Origin: Xanthostigma xanthostigma
Taxonomy: Eukaryota > Arthropoda > Insecta > Raphidioptera > Raphidiidae
Assembly (NCBI GenBank): GCA_963575645.1
Contig: OY754465.1
Span: 5,580,001 to 5,644,000 of the forward strand
Direction: 5' to 3'
DNA length: 64,000 nucleotides
Part shown: in pieces, positions 11,497 to 22,017 of the stretch
Layout of the letters: every line of letters begins with the position of its first letter
Numbering within the stretch: position 1 is the first letter of the stretch
The notes under the pieces: model-generated
The model's database searches: none
What the model was told of the DNA's origin: nothing
What the model saw: the letters and a program-made list of their open reading frames with translations, nothing else
Position numbers and translations under genes: made by a program

Positions 11497-11975
11497 CAGT
11501 GTAACCTCGTTATAACGTCCTATGTTATAACGAAAAACTCCCTATAACGTAGAAATGTTTACAATTTGGTTGGTTTACCTTAAAATTCATACAATTAATA
11601 GCCTCTTTATAGCGCAACAGCCATTCTCTATTACGAAGAAATATGTTCATATTCAGGCGTCACAAATATTACAGACGTAAAGGGGACGATTCTGAACCAT
11701 TGCCGACTATTCAACAAGCACTTGATGCCGCCAAACTTATCGAAAAATTCCTATTGTTCAATGAAGATGATTCCACCACATCCCAAGTCATGCATAAGAT
11801 ACTTAATAAAATACAAAACAAATATTGGCATAGCAAAAAACATCAGGCAAAGTTGTGTTTGGAATAAATTAATTAGGTGCAATTTGGTTATTTTTCTTTC
11901 TTCCCTCCATATAACGAAAACTATAACGAAAAAAATGCTCGGTCCCTTGAGATTCGTTATAAAGAGGTTACACTT
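11497..11975 (+). mobile_element. pogo-family element (non-autonomous)
   Basis: The ends are CAGTGTAACCTCGTTATAACG-like on the left and GGTTACACTT on the right, with TA on each side (11495-11496, 11976-11977), the Tc1/mariner superfamily target. The inner frame keeps the C-terminal end of a pogo transposase, so most of the gene was deleted and the tail kept. Confidence 0.8.
11643..11867 (+). pseudogene. pogo/Tigger transposase C-terminal remnant
   Basis: From about residue 23 the frame reads as the acidic tail common to pogo-type transposases: TIQQALDAAKLIEKF, LLFNEDDST, then KIQNKYWHSKKHQAKL. In full-length relatives this follows the DDE domain, which is absent here. The first 20 residues have no family match that I know. 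The native element is about 500 aa, so this is a deletion derivative. Confidence 0.7.
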
Positions 11976-12230
11976 TATATTGTATTAATAAAGAAACATT
12001 GATTTGGTTGCCATTCAATTTCTTAGCCCAACTATTTTTAATACAAAATTAAAGTTGTTAATTTTATTTCTGAAATGTAGTTATCGAGTTTTCAGATAAA
12101 ATTACCAATCAAAAGTAAAATATGTATATAAAATTCCAAAGTTTGGTTGACATGTTGATTCCTGACATAAAACCAGGTAGACAGGCACCTTCGAACTAGT
12201 ATTTTGCAATTATAGTTTTCAATATTTTCA

Positions 12231-12279
12231 TATACCGGATGTCCCAGAAGTCACGCACTTCTGGGACACCCGGTATAAT
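12231..12279. repeat. Small hairpin insertion (CCGGGTGTCCCAG)
   Basis: A near-perfect palindrome: ACCGGATGTCCCAGAAGT, loop CACG, and its complement. Copy 2 of the host element (near 58340) lacks it, so it is an insertion or it was lost there. Its arms resemble the ends of mariner-like elements of the CAGGGTGTCCCA type. Confidence 0.6.
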
Positions 12280-12923
12280 ATTATGAAAATGTAGATCATT
12301 TTATTGCGAACACGTGGAACATATTATAAGTAGGTAACCATGGCAACGAATAGCAAGTATAACAATATTATTAATAATACTAAATAAATACAATCAAATT
12401 ACCAACTTTAATTTTTTATTAAAATATAGCTGTGCCAGGAAATTGAATGTCAACCAAATACATTTTTCTTTATTATTACATTTTATCAAATTTCATTAGA
12501 AAACTCAATGGGTGAAGAACGAGCCAAATCGGGATCTTAGACTATATGTTGTTTGTTCAGGAAACACCACGTATTTCAGTTAATATTCATTTTTTTTGTT
12601 TCACCCTATACTTTTATTTTTAGTTCATTATGAAATTGTCTTTAATTTATTGTATAACCATTTTTATACATTTTTGTGTTAAAAATCAATTTATTTTTAT
12701 CAATTCCAATTCAGTTATCGATCAAAATACAATCGCTAAAAAGTTAAAAGTGTTCGCTTCAATTAAAAACTAATTATCCCAACATTCCTTTCACGAATCC
12801 ATCATACATAAAAAATTCAATTGTTAATCCTAAACATTGTTCGACTATTAACTGCTCAAGACCGATCTGACTGACGAGCAGTTGAGAGTGACTGCTGAAG
12901 CAGTCCGTGTACGGCCGGCTTAA

Positions 12924-13648
12924 TACTTTTTTTTGCCTTCCATTTTAAGTGTGATTTTTAAAAAAATATATTTAATTATATTTAAAATTATACTTTTACT
13001 TTATTTTTAAAAAATACGAAGAAATATTTGAAGAATTTAAAAACTTGTACTATGTTTATCGATAGAATAGGGAAGTAACGGAATTCCTCTTGAAGACGAA
13101 GAGGTAGATAAGTTTTGGCAAGCGAACGAAGAGGGAAAAAGTGAGTTATTCACATGCGCATAGAAAAGTAAACAAAATCGAATCCATGTGTGATATCCAA
13201 AGATAAGGTTTTCAGACATAACTGAAAGTCTATGGTCTAGTTCTGTCAATATATGTATTATGGTTGGCATAGTCAAGACCCGACTGGCAAAATTTGGCTC
13301 CTTTAGCAGCGACAGAAATTTCAAGTCAGTTCAGTACTACAAAATATTTTTAATATTATATTTACAACAAGGATAATATATTGTTTATATAGTACAAAAG
13401 CCACCGATAGTTTTAGACAAAATCTTAAAAAAGGTGAAAATATTTCCAATTTCTACACTGAGATCTAAGATGATCTAAAATCTTAAAAAACAAATAAATT
13501 TCCATTAAAAAATGTAATTTAAATAAATATGTCTTTTCGAAAATCGCAATTATTTTTTTTACTTTTAGTGTGAAAATTGCTTACTTATCTTTTATAAAAA
13601 TTTTACAACGTATTCTTTTGTATTTACTCAAGAGGGATAAGTTCCATC
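12924..13648. other. Intergenic, nothing recognised
   Basis: AT-rich sequence with no exon and no shared repeat seen. Confidence 0.4.
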
Positions 13649-13651
13649 TTA

Positions 13652-14076
13652 AGGCCGCTGCACACGAGGCTAGAAACGCTGCTAGATTTGCCTACTAGTT
13701 TTCTAGCGCTGGTTTTCCTGATTGCTGTTAAGAGCTCGCTTCACACAAGACTATTTTTCAAGCTTGTTTTGTGGATAGATCTGGTGCGCGCGCAGTTCAA
13801 ATATAAACACAGAGCAAAACGTGTTTGTTGTTTGACTCTGAGCAGAATGACGCCATGTTGGTTTGTTGGCCTTTGTTCAAGTGTCCACGTGACAAGATAC
13901 TTCTTCCTGATTGGTTCTTGCTCATATCTAGCAGGGAAAATAGCCCCTGTTTTAATTTTAAAACCTATCTTTTGAGCTAGCAGGCCAGCCCGCAGTGACG
14001 TCATTTCCAGCTTCGTACCAAGCCTACCGGCTAGCAGAAGTCCTAGCAGCGTTTCTAGCCTCGTGTGCAGCGGTAT
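13652..14076. mobile_element. Harbinger-like MITE, GCTGCACACGAGG, copy 1
   Basis: The inverted ends are AGGCCGCTGCACACGAGG and ATACCGCTGCACACGAGG, continuing as CTAGAAACGCTGCTAG. TTA lies directly outside both ends, the PIF/Harbinger target duplication. The 425-bp interior closely matches copy 2 at 42660, including CGTGTTTGTTGTTTGACTC and CACGTGACAAGATAC. Confidence 0.8.
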
Positions 14077-14139
14077 TTATATTGTAAAATAGACTATCAA
14101 TCATCACCATCGGAATGTTAAAAAAATTAATTTATTGTA

Positions 14140-14875
14140 CAGGTGATTTTTAAGTTGATTCTTTTTTTAACAGCGTGTAGAAATCAAATAGACGAACATT
14201 TCAAGTCACTTTTTTATCAAAACTCGAAAATGAAAGAGGAACGGGCTTTCAAATTTTTGTTAAATTTTATCAAATTTTGAGGTCAGTCCTGGCGTTATGT
14301 TTTGTCACTATGGAAAATGTTATGTCATTATCAAGTATTCACAAAAATTGTTCGAAGTTGTCCCGGTTTTGTTGGACACAAAGATGCGTGCGTCTTAGCC
14401 ATAGAAATATAAGATACTAGAGTACGCTAGATCGTATGCTTGCCATAAGTGAAAGTGTCATCAGTTGAGAAAGAGAACGCTGCAGAAAGTCCAGAAAACC
14501 ATATATTTGTTTACTCAAATTAGCATTGTTTTGTATCATAGAGATAAGGAACTGTTCTCTGTCTGAATTGCAGACACTTTCACGGCTTACTCGCGTACTC
14601 TAGTCTAATATTTCTATGGTCGTAGCTATGCTTTCTGTCTATGCTTGTAGTAGCGATAAGGTCCTTCCGCAAATTATTTGGAATGCTATCATTTTTTCGC
14701 GTGTGTCAACCGGACTTTTGAATTAATTAAATAATATTTAAAACATTTAATTAAACATTGAACGGCCGTTTCTCTCTTATTTTTGAGTTTTGATAAAAAC
14801 GTTACTACAAATATTTGTTTGTCTATTTGATTTCTACACGCTGTTAAAAAAGAAGAATCAACTTAAAAATCACCT
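14140..14875. mobile_element. mariner-like foldback CAGGTGATTTTTAAG, copy 1
   Basis: Long inverted repeats (AAGTTGATTC ... ACAGCGTGTAGAAATCAAAT) bound it, with TA at the left edge. Copy 2 (32610-33056) is a cleaner palindrome. An AGAGTACGC MITE (14399-14619) is nested inside. Confidence 0.7.
14399..14619. mobile_element. AGAGTACGC MITE, copy 2
   Basis: The inverted ends read CCATAGAAATAT followed by ACTAGAGTACGC; the middle carries ACTCAAATTAGCATTG and TTTGTATCATAGAGATAAGG, as in copy 3. Confidence 0.75.
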
Positions 14876-15028
14876 CTATGTTTAAAATGTTACCCTTGTT
14901 GAAAATATTACCACATACAATAATCATTATTCAATGTTAATAGTTGATAGATTTATGGAATAAATACAGAAAAAGTTCCTATATAGGAATATATTCGATA
15001 AAAACAGAGGAAATTAAAATTGCCTATA

Positions 15029-15542
15029 CAGGGTGTCCCATGAAATGACTGCCATAGCCTGTGATTGTGTTGCTGGGGTGATTTCGAGTAAAAAATGTCT
15101 AATGAACATATACCCGGAACGCTATCCTAACTGAGCTAGAAGCATTTGAAATTTTAAATAAGTAAGCCCACAAATTCAGGTATTAGGTTCAGCTGTTGGT
15201 TTTGTAATTATTAAAAAGACCAGGTGGCTGTGAATCACCATTAGTATTTATTCGTGCTGATTCTGAGACTCTTCGCAGAGCTACCACTTCAATTCTAAGA
15301 AGAGGCTAGACTATGTATACAGCAACTGGGTCGATATTTTGAGCAAGTAATTCAATAAAGGGATTTCTTTTTAAATGGTTTTTAAATTAGTAGGGAATTC
15401 TACTACTACTTATCTAAAATTTCAAATGCTTCTAGCTCAGTTAGGATAGCGTTCCGGGTATATGTTCATTAGACATTTTTGACTTGAAATCACCCCAGCA
15501 ACACAGTCCCAAACTATGGCAGTCATGTCGTGAGACACCCTG
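15029..15542. mobile_element. mariner-like MITE CAGGGTGTCCCA, copy 1
   Basis: The ends CAGGGTGTCCCA and GACACCCTG lie inside TA/TA flanks. The inverted arms run about 130 bp and include GTTGCTGGGGTGATTTC and CGGAACGCTATCCTAAC. Copy 2 at 55647 has its central 250 bp in the opposite orientation relative to the arms. Confidence 0.78.
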
Positions 15543-16100
15543 TATATTAGTGTACTTATAATCCTTATAATATCTATCATAAATTAGTTATGTACATATT
15601 ATGAAATTTTATATCGTGTTTTAAAAAAAGAATAAATGAGAGTCGAAACACATCTTTACACTTCACAATTATTATATTATATTATACTATTATATTATGT
15701 ACAAAATGTCACAATATATTATCTCTGATTATACGAAAAAATATTTCATTTTTTTTTTGTTAAATTTTTATAAGAGATTAGTTCCAAATAAACTTTTGTT
15801 ATATTTATTTTATAAATAATTTTGTTTTTATGTTTTCAATATCACAATATGTGAATTGTAGGTATTTTGAAAAGAAAGCTACATTAAACATTTGTATATT
15901 TTATTATTTTGTCGTAATTTTAGAGACGGAACTTTATTATGTTTTATTTATATGCTTTGTAAATCAAGGCGCTGTTTATTTATATTTAATAAAAATCTTG
16001 CAATTGTTAAATTGATATGATCCTTTTGATATTTTGAAAATTCAATTCTATTTTTATTACGATATATACTCTTTCCTTTCGTCTTTTAGGACAATTTTAA
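15543..16100. other. Intergenic, AT-rich
   Basis: No exon or repeat partner is seen. The region lies downstream of the terminal exon of the - strand membrane-protein gene and could include part of its 3' UTR. Confidence 0.35.
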
Positions 16101-16152
16101 ATTTACCGCGGAATAATCGATATTAATTATTATTATTATTTAATTTTCGATG

Positions 16153-16158
16153 TTTATT
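16153..16158 (-). promoter_or_regulatory. Poly(A) signal candidate
   Basis: AATAAA on the - strand, about 145 bp past the stop codon at 16302. Several other A/T-rich variants exist nearby, so use of this one is a guess. Confidence 0.35.
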
Positions 16159-16301
16159 GAAGTAAAACACACAAAACTTATCACGATTTAGAACAAATCG
16201 AAAAAAAAACTTTTTGAGAAACATATTTATAAAAACGAGTTCACTTCTTATTCTTAACATAACGATAAATATCTCTTTGTAAAAGAGTTCTAAAAATAAA
16301 T

Positions 16302-16619
16302 TTATAAACATTCGTCTAGCGATTTCTGTTGTTCCTCCTCGTTATCTTCTTCCTGGTGTTCATCTGGCGGCGACGGTCCAGAAATTGACAACACTGGCAG
16401 ACCGAAATGCGTTGACTTAGTCAACGGTATGTTTTCTTCGCTTTGCGCTTTCCGGCACAACTTCGACGACGAGCCGTAACGACGCATGAATTCCCCGGAG
16501 TCGAATCCCGGACCGCTGTTTGATATAAATATCGCTGAATTTATACGAGGTCTTTGTCGTCTTGACGATGGTCCTGGCCAATATTCTCGATCGACGTGAT
16601 TCGACGACCAGCGAAAGTT
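16302..16619 (-). CDS. Terminal exon of FNDC-like membrane protein
   Basis: The acceptor TTTCTAG precedes 105 codons and a TAA. In phase 0 it starts NFRWSSNHVDREYWPG, continues with a basic RRQRPRINS run, then NSGPGFDSGEFMRRYG and a very acidic tail (EEDNEEEQQ). No membrane segment is present, so it is the cytoplasmic C-terminus. Phase 0 fits directly to the donor of the transmembrane exon (58727-58948), or to the 201-bp exon at 39140-39340. Serines around FMRRYGSSSKLCRKAQS look like possible kinase targets. I recognise no domain. Codon use is more GC-rich than its surroundings, as expected of a real exon. Confidence 0.75.
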   Translation of the reverse strand, partial: NFRWSSNHVDREYWPGPSSRRQRPRINSAIFISNSGPGFDSGEFMRRYGSSSKLCRKAQSEENIPLTKSTHFGLPVLSISGPSPPDEHQEEDNEEEQQKSLDECL

Positions 16620-16699
16620 CTAGAAACATCAAATTTTCATTAAATCACACTTTGAGCATTTATCTATTGAATTGAAGGTTTCATAACACACTCCCAAGT

Positions 16700-17703
16700 A
16701 GTGCAGGGCATAGTGGCGCATTCGTTTGCAAAATTCGTTTGGTTCGTAATTTTTTTTTTAAATGTCCAGGAGGCTCTCCTGATTATAACAGTGTAACATG
16801 ACACTCAATATCTGTTGCCGTTATTGTTTAAACAACGAAAAATTGAAAATATTGCAAAATAAGTTTTTTTGCAATAAATAATTTTTTTATATATTTTTCA
16901 GACTATTTTGAATCGAAAAAGTCCTTACACTCATTATCGTATCTTCAACCGGTGAATTATTATGAATTTTTAAAAATTAAAAATCGTTCTAAATCGTGAT
17001 TTTCTTGAATTAAATAGTACACCTGAAAAAAAAATACCGTGATTTCTATTTTTTTATTAAATATTTAAACTTTAATAAAAAAAATTGCGTAATCAGATTT
17101 CAAATATTTTATTAATTATTATGTTTATTATTCATAATAACAATATGCTCTTTACGCGCATGCACTTTAAGGATAGTAGTATTGTCGTCTCACTCCCAGT
17201 CCTATGTATGACATTAGTAAGAGAGAGGCAGATGGTACGCTTCGACAAATTATTGCATATTGTTATTATGAATAATAAACATAATAGTTAATAAAATATT
17301 TGAAATCTGATTAGGCCATTTTTTTTATTAAAGTTTAAATATTTAATAAAAAAATAGAAATCACGGTATTTTTTTTTCAGGTGTACTATTTAATTCAAGA
17401 AAATCACGATTTACAACGATTTTTAGTTTTTAAAAATTCATAAAAATTCACCGGTTGAAGATACGATAATGAGTGTAAGGACTTTTTCGATTCAAAATAG
17501 TCTGAAAAATATATAAAAAATATATTTATTGCAAAAAAACTTATTTTGCAATATTTTCAATTTTTCGTTGTTTAAACAATAACGGCAACAGATATTGAGT
17601 GTCATGTTACACTGTTATAACCAGGAGAGCCTCCTGGACATTTAAAAAAAAAATTACGAACCAAACGAATTTTGCAAACGAATGCGCCACTATGCCCTGC
17701 ACT
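16700..17703. repeat. 1.0-kb near-perfect palindrome
   Basis: The outer ends AGTGCAGGGCATAGTGGCG and the complement at 17685-17703 bound two arms of about 450 bp that differ at few positions. The arms meet at a roughly 105-bp unpaired centre (about 17150-17257). The centre itself carries GC-richer unique sequence. No TSD is clear. High arm identity suggests a young element or continuing arm-to-arm gene conversion. Confidence 0.85.
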
Positions 17704-17707
17704 AAAG

Positions 17708-17970
17708 ATTTTTTGACGTGATAACGTCTTATAAATTGATGAAACACCGGCTGCATGCACGAAAAAGTGTAACGTTCCGAAAAGTGTCACGTTCCGTCTG
17801 ACCCTGTGCGTGCAAGCGATAGCGCAGTATAAGCGATAGAGAGTCGGTAAAAATATAGTTTGACAGCTACTAAAATTTAGGTTATGTATTATTAAATATG
17901 ATATTCGAGCGGAATACGTTATCACGTAACACTATCGTCCGTAAACCGACTTTACAGACAACCAATTTTT
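17708..17970 (-). repeat. ACGTGATAACG family, copy B
   Basis: Inverse orientation to copy A: it starts TTTTTTGACGTGATAACG and ends ACAGACAACCAATTTTTTT. It includes the shared blocks CACCGGCTGCATGCACG and GATATTCGAGCGGAATA. It abuts the 1-kb palindrome on one side and a hAT element on the other. Confidence 0.78.
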
Positions 17971-17981
17971 TTCAGCTAAAT

Positions 17982-18495
17982 CAGAGGTCCCCAAACTTTT
18001 TTGTCTCGTAGACCACTTGCCAGGTTTTTCGGTTTTGGGTAGACCCCATGCTTATCAGAAATTTGATTTTTTGCAAATTCGTTAATTTCAAATGTATTTT
18101 TGACAGCCGGTATAGTGATACCCATTTTGAACGATTTTTTATAACGGTAGTGTAATGTACTATGAAATGTTTAGTTTTATACATTTATTAATTAGATTCA
18201 AATTAAACGAATCAAATTAAAATTTACTTTCTGTTACATAAAATAACTAAGCAAAAAATAAATGCTTTTAGTGTAAGGGATGAACCTGATGCTTTAATAA
18301 TAAATTTTCAACATTTGGCATCAATTTAGTTAGATTTAATTTTAAATCTTTTCGGTTAACGATGTCCAGTTTGTTTCTTTTTTTGTTAGAAGATTCACTA
18401 TCGTTGACCCCCATTTTCATTTCATGAACCCCCAATTTTTTTCCCGATGACATGGACCCCTTGCAAGTTGTCGTCAACCCCTTTGGGAATCACTG
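17982..18495. mobile_element. hAT non-autonomous element (CAGAGGTCCCC)
   Basis: The ends are CAGAGGTCCCCAAACTTTT and, inverted, CAGTGATTCCCAAAGG. A perfect 8-bp duplication AGCTAAAT flanks it (17974-17981, 18496-18503). The consensus of the ends is the CAGNGGTCCCCAAAC type widespread among hAT MITEs. A 69-codon frame inside has no recognised similarity. Confidence 0.88.
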
Positions 18496-18503
18496 AGCTA
18501 AAT

Positions 18504-18898
18504 AGATGTCATATTGTTAATTGATACTTATAGACCAAGATCCTAGACCCGCCAGAGCTACGTCATTTCAGTACTGCTAAGATTTTATCAGTAAATATAC
18601 AATATTTTGTTAAAAAACGAATGCGAATTTGCTAGCTTGAAAGCGAGGCCCTTGCATTTTTACTTAATTATTACACTGAATTTCCCACAATTATATTCAT
18701 TATAACATTCAGGACAACAATAGATAGGTACATAAACAAGAACATAACCCTACTTTTATTCGGGTTCGGAGTTTCGGACGTTGATTGAATGAAACAAACA
18801 GAACTAGTACTGTCCGTTCAGAAATGGACAGAACTAGTTTTGTTAAATTGAAAATGCACAAAACTAGTTTTTCTCATTTTATACCACAGAATACCCGT
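18504..18898. other. Intronic, ACTAGTTTTG-rich stretch
   Basis: Three spaced AACTAGTTTTG-like blocks occur (about 18800, 18835, 18860) and one more after the next element near 19656. This suggests that the TTAA element landed in an older repeat. Otherwise unassigned. Confidence 0.35.
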
Positions 18899-19615
18899 TT
18901 AAGGAGGTTGAGCCGTTTTACGAAGATAATGAAAAAACTCTGAGATAAAGTTTTTTTAATAGATTTTTTATGACAAAATTTTCTGTGAAAAATCTAAAAT
19001 CATTAAGAGATCTTTAAAGTTAAAAATTAAAAAAAATTTTTACATGTAGTCTTATGGAAAATATGTCAACCTGGCATGCAAACGGTACATTTTAATTTTT
19101 TGCAAATAACCAAATAATGTCAGCATTTTCGAAAACTAACTATGTAAAGCATCAATGTCTTACGCATATTTTAATATTTTTCCCAATTGAATTAGGAGAC
19201 TTTTAATCAATAAAAAAAAAATATTAAACCTTAGCATTTTTCGATTATGGACTTTTATTCTTGACAATTTTAACAATTTTAACTGAATGTTCAACTTTTT
19301 AATGGTTTAATTTTAATTTTTATTACTTCTATTTTTTTTTTAATTATTTACTGTAAAAAAATATGTAAAATACAGATATTTACATAAATTTATTTTTTCT
19401 AACCTAACTTTGACAAAAAATTCAAAAGTTAGTCCATTAAGTAAAATACTGAAATAATTAATTAATATTAAAAAAAATAATTTATTTATGCCTTTATGAC
19501 AATAATTTATTGGTATCATCGACTTATAACCTTTTGTAAAAATTTATTATGGAAAAGTTCCCATTTAGAATTCGATTTACTTTTGATTGGGACTATAACG
19601 CATCAACCTCCTTAA
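18899..19615. mobile_element. TTAA-flanked MITE GGAGGTTGA, copy 1
   Basis: TTAA stands at both ends, followed by GGAGGTTGAGCCGTTTTAC on the left and the inverted GGAGGTTGATGCGTTA on the right. The second copy is at 39593-40291 in the other orientation. A TTAA duplication points to the piggyBac superfamily, though the terminal GGAGG differs from the usual CCC start. Confidence 0.75.
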
Positions 19616-20067
19616 ATGTAAGATTTCGGGTTTGGTAAATATTCGTTGGTCAAAACTAGTTTTGCGCATTTATTTCGGTCATTGACCGAATTCGGGTATA
19701 GACCGTTGGTTTACTCGATCACGTAAAATTTAAGTGTTTTTGTTTTGGTGCGCTGCCTATACTCGGTGAACATAATATAGTCATGAAAATTTTCTACATG
19801 TTATCAGGCACTAAATTACGCGCATGCAAATTGCAAATAAAAATAAAATAAGCAAGAAACTTTGTGAAATGCAACCGGGAAGGAGTAAACGAAACACCGT
19901 TGTTGAACAAGAGAAAAAGCAATTTGTATAATTACACGTTATTCAAAGACGTTAACATAAATTCAGTGTTAGTCTAGAAAGCATAATCATAATGATTAAG
20001 TGCCATAATTTATGCCAACGTAAAGTAAATGGCCCAGTTTCTGGCAATTTGAACTTTCTTTTAAACT

Positions 20068-20690
20068 AGCGGTCCCGTCCGGTTTCACCCGGGTGTAAAA
20101 GAACTAATGGGGAAGGGAGGAACATGAGTACATACATTCATCTTAGTTTACCGAGATGAATGTTGTGTCCAAATTTCATGATGATCGGCGTTAGCGTTCA
20201 AAAGTTTTTGTCGATAAAAAGCAGTATTTATACTTTTTTAAATTAATAATTTTTTTTAATTAATTAAATAAAATTAAAATAAACTTAAATGTAAGCCTTA
20301 GAAGAAAGCAATGTACAAAATAAAAAAAAAATAAAAATATTTTCGCCCAACGTAGGGCTCGAACCCACGACCCTGATATTGATAGTCGCTTGCTCTACCG
20401 ATTGAGCCATCCGACGTTGTGTACTCACGACGCTAATATGAGTATATTTTGTTAGTGCATTTCACCTGAATAGAAGCTTATTTTTGAGATACATTTTGTA
20501 ACATTTTTCATTAATGCGTCGCTCCTAATGGTCGTAGCGTGATATTATATAGCCTATAGCCTTCCTCGATAAATGGGCTATCCAACAAAATTTTTTTTTT
20601 CAATTTGAACCAGTAGTTTCTGAGATTAGCGCGTTCAAACAAACAAACAAACTCTTCAGCTTTATATATTAGTATATAGATATAGATTTA
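20068..20690 (-). mobile_element. Retroelement-like repeat with tRNA-Lys head
   Basis: Read backwards it starts TATACTAATATATAAAGC, then TTTGTTTGTTTGAACGCG and GATAGCCCATTTATCGAGG ... GGCTATAGGCTATATAAT, a sequence order common in dispersed insect repeats. It ends at CCCGGGTGAAACCGGACGGG. A tRNA-Lys-like segment sits in its middle. Confidence 0.5.
20341..20416 (-). repeat. tRNA-Lys-derived sequence (SINE head)
   Basis: On the - strand, GGCTCAATCGGTAGAGCA is a D arm with A box and GGGTCGTGGGTTCGAGCCC is a T arm with B box, nearly identical to animal tRNA-Lys through the 3' end ACGTTGGGCG. The 5' acceptor strand does not pair with the 3' strand and the anticodon stem is broken, so it is a tRNA-derived promoter or pseudogene, not a working tRNA. 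Confidence 0.6.
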
Positions 20691-21271
20691 AAACAAAAAA
20701 TGATCTCGAATAGATTAATATTTTTTTTTTAAAATTAATGAAATTCCTCCTGTACCTAATTAATTGCAATAACAAAAAAAAAAAAAATAAAATAACTCAA
20801 TAAAAAAAAACTTTAAGCCTTATCAAGAAATTCTGAACTTGTTTATGGTATAAAATATTATTTATTCAAATTGAATTTTAATATTAGTTATCGTAGTATA
20901 ACCTCAGCTGTCACTTTTAAACTGTCAGAAACTGGGCCCTTTACCTTAGTTTTATGCGATACCTTTTTAAAAGAAATTATTGTCGAATAATAGTAAATTG
21001 TATATCTAGTACCATAATAGTATTACACACAATGTAGGTATATTATTTTTTGCACGTATTTCCTATAAAAAAGCTAGTTTTCTCTCCATTTCACAAAATT
21101 TAGACAGTTCACTTTTGAGTAAACTTCACTTCTAATTGTAGGTAAAAAACAATAAACATTGTTTCACTAGATAATTGATATATCGCTTCTGCAGTCTTGC
21201 TTTGCTTTAGAGCACTAGTGGTGTAATATGTCACTTTACATGACTGCATGCATGTATAAATTATTAAATTT

Positions 21272-21836
21272 TTATTATTCAACTCATGCGCGTTATTCAT
21301 GTTTTATCATGCCTAAAAACCGAACCCTAAATAGCCATTTACCGACTGGTGACAATTACTTGTCATAACTCAATGAAGATTCCTACTAGCTCGACCATTG
21401 TGGAGTAATGAAAATAAACGTAACTATTTTCTGAGTCGTAACGAAATAGTAGGTAACAACAATTCCGTTGTTACCCATTGAGGCTAAAATTGAGAGGCCG
21501 AATGTTTTCGACATGGAGTTTATTCATAACCGGCTAACCTCAAACCAAAACATTGAATCGTGCTGTTTGGTGCTGTTAGTATTGACAGTTTTTTTTATAA
21601 AGAAATAAATAGATATTTACAACATCTCATTATAATTAAAACATGAATAACGCGCAATTGTTGAATAAAATTATGGGCGCAACTTGTAGGCTAAGTCATG
21701 ACCTGTCAGCGCGATGTTTTCAGCACGAGTCGTAGGTGCGCAGGCACGAGCGAAGCGAAAGCATACTGCGCACCTACGACTCGTGCTGAAAACATCGCGC
21801 TGACACGCCATGAATGACTTAGACTACTAGTTACGC
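21272..21836. mobile_element. 400-bp element TTATTCAACTCATGCGCG, copy 1
   Basis: Inverted ends TTATTCAAC(T)CATGCGCGTTATTC bound 21272-21670; a palindromic appendage (ATGGGCGCAACTTG and its partner GTTACGCCAAT) follows to 21836. Copy 2 at 60714-61196 matches at nearly every base, except that this copy has a 100-nt hairpin at the apex of the appendage. Confidence 0.8.
21705..21804. repeat. Perfect 39-bp hairpin
   Basis: Both stems are exact complements over 39 bp (ending GTAGGTGCGCAG at the apex side) with a 22-nt loop GCACGAGCGAAGCG.... It is GC-rich against an AT-rich background. In copy 2 of the element, the same site reads straight across GTCAGCGCCATGAA. Confidence 0.85.
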
Positions 21837-22002
21837 CAATAACTATTATCAATCAGATGTCTTATAAATTTATTTACATCGTAAATTTTCTTGATCAAAG
21901 TATTGTATTTTCGTTGAATAGCTACTATTCAATGAAAATTCTACGCTCTGACCAGGACAATTGAAAATTCATTCCAGTAAACATTTGCAGCGTTTGTCAG
22001 CA

Positions 22003-22017
22003 TGTGTGTGTGTGTGT
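22003..22017. repeat. (TG)n microsatellite
   Basis: Seven TG units in tandem. Confidence 0.7.

Larger units (their letters stand above)
11434..12543. mobile_element. GATCCCGATTTGG foldback element, copy 1
   Basis: Terminal inverted repeats of about 50 bp (AATTTGGCTCGATCTTC ... GAGTTTTCTAAT) bound it. A second copy is at 57358-58584 and a broken third at 26440-27825. Shared inner blocks include TGGTTGCCATTCAATTTCTT, AAAACCAGGTAGACAGG and CACGTGGAAC. This copy is interrupted by the pogo-like element at 11497 and a small hairpin at 12231, both absent from copy 2. Confidence 0.75.
11241..12920. mobile_element. Harbinger-like MITE holding nested insertions
   Basis: The ends are AGCCGGCGGTACACACGG and, inverted, AGCCGGCCGTACACGG, both followed by a CTTC(A)AGCAGTC block. 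The flanks are TAA on both sides (11238-11240, 12921-12923), as PIF/Harbinger elements produce. Inside lies the GATCCCGATTTGG element (11434-12543), which itself holds two further insertions. Confidence 0.72.
20022..20951. mobile_element. Element with GGCCCAGTTTCTG ends
   Basis: GGCCCAGTTTCTGGCA near 20030 faces an inverted GGGCCCAGTTTCTGACA near 20930. Between them lies a retroelement-like insertion (20068-20690), so the original element would be roughly 300 bp. No clear target duplication was found. Confidence 0.5.

Noticed and set aside
13688-14004. Overlapping 95-aa and 87-aa frames on both strands
   Set aside because: Both lie within the MITE at 13652-14076, and the second copy does not keep them open.
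20341-20416. Working tRNA-Lys gene
   Set aside because: The acceptor strands do not pair and the anticodon stem is broken, despite near-perfect T arm and 3' end.
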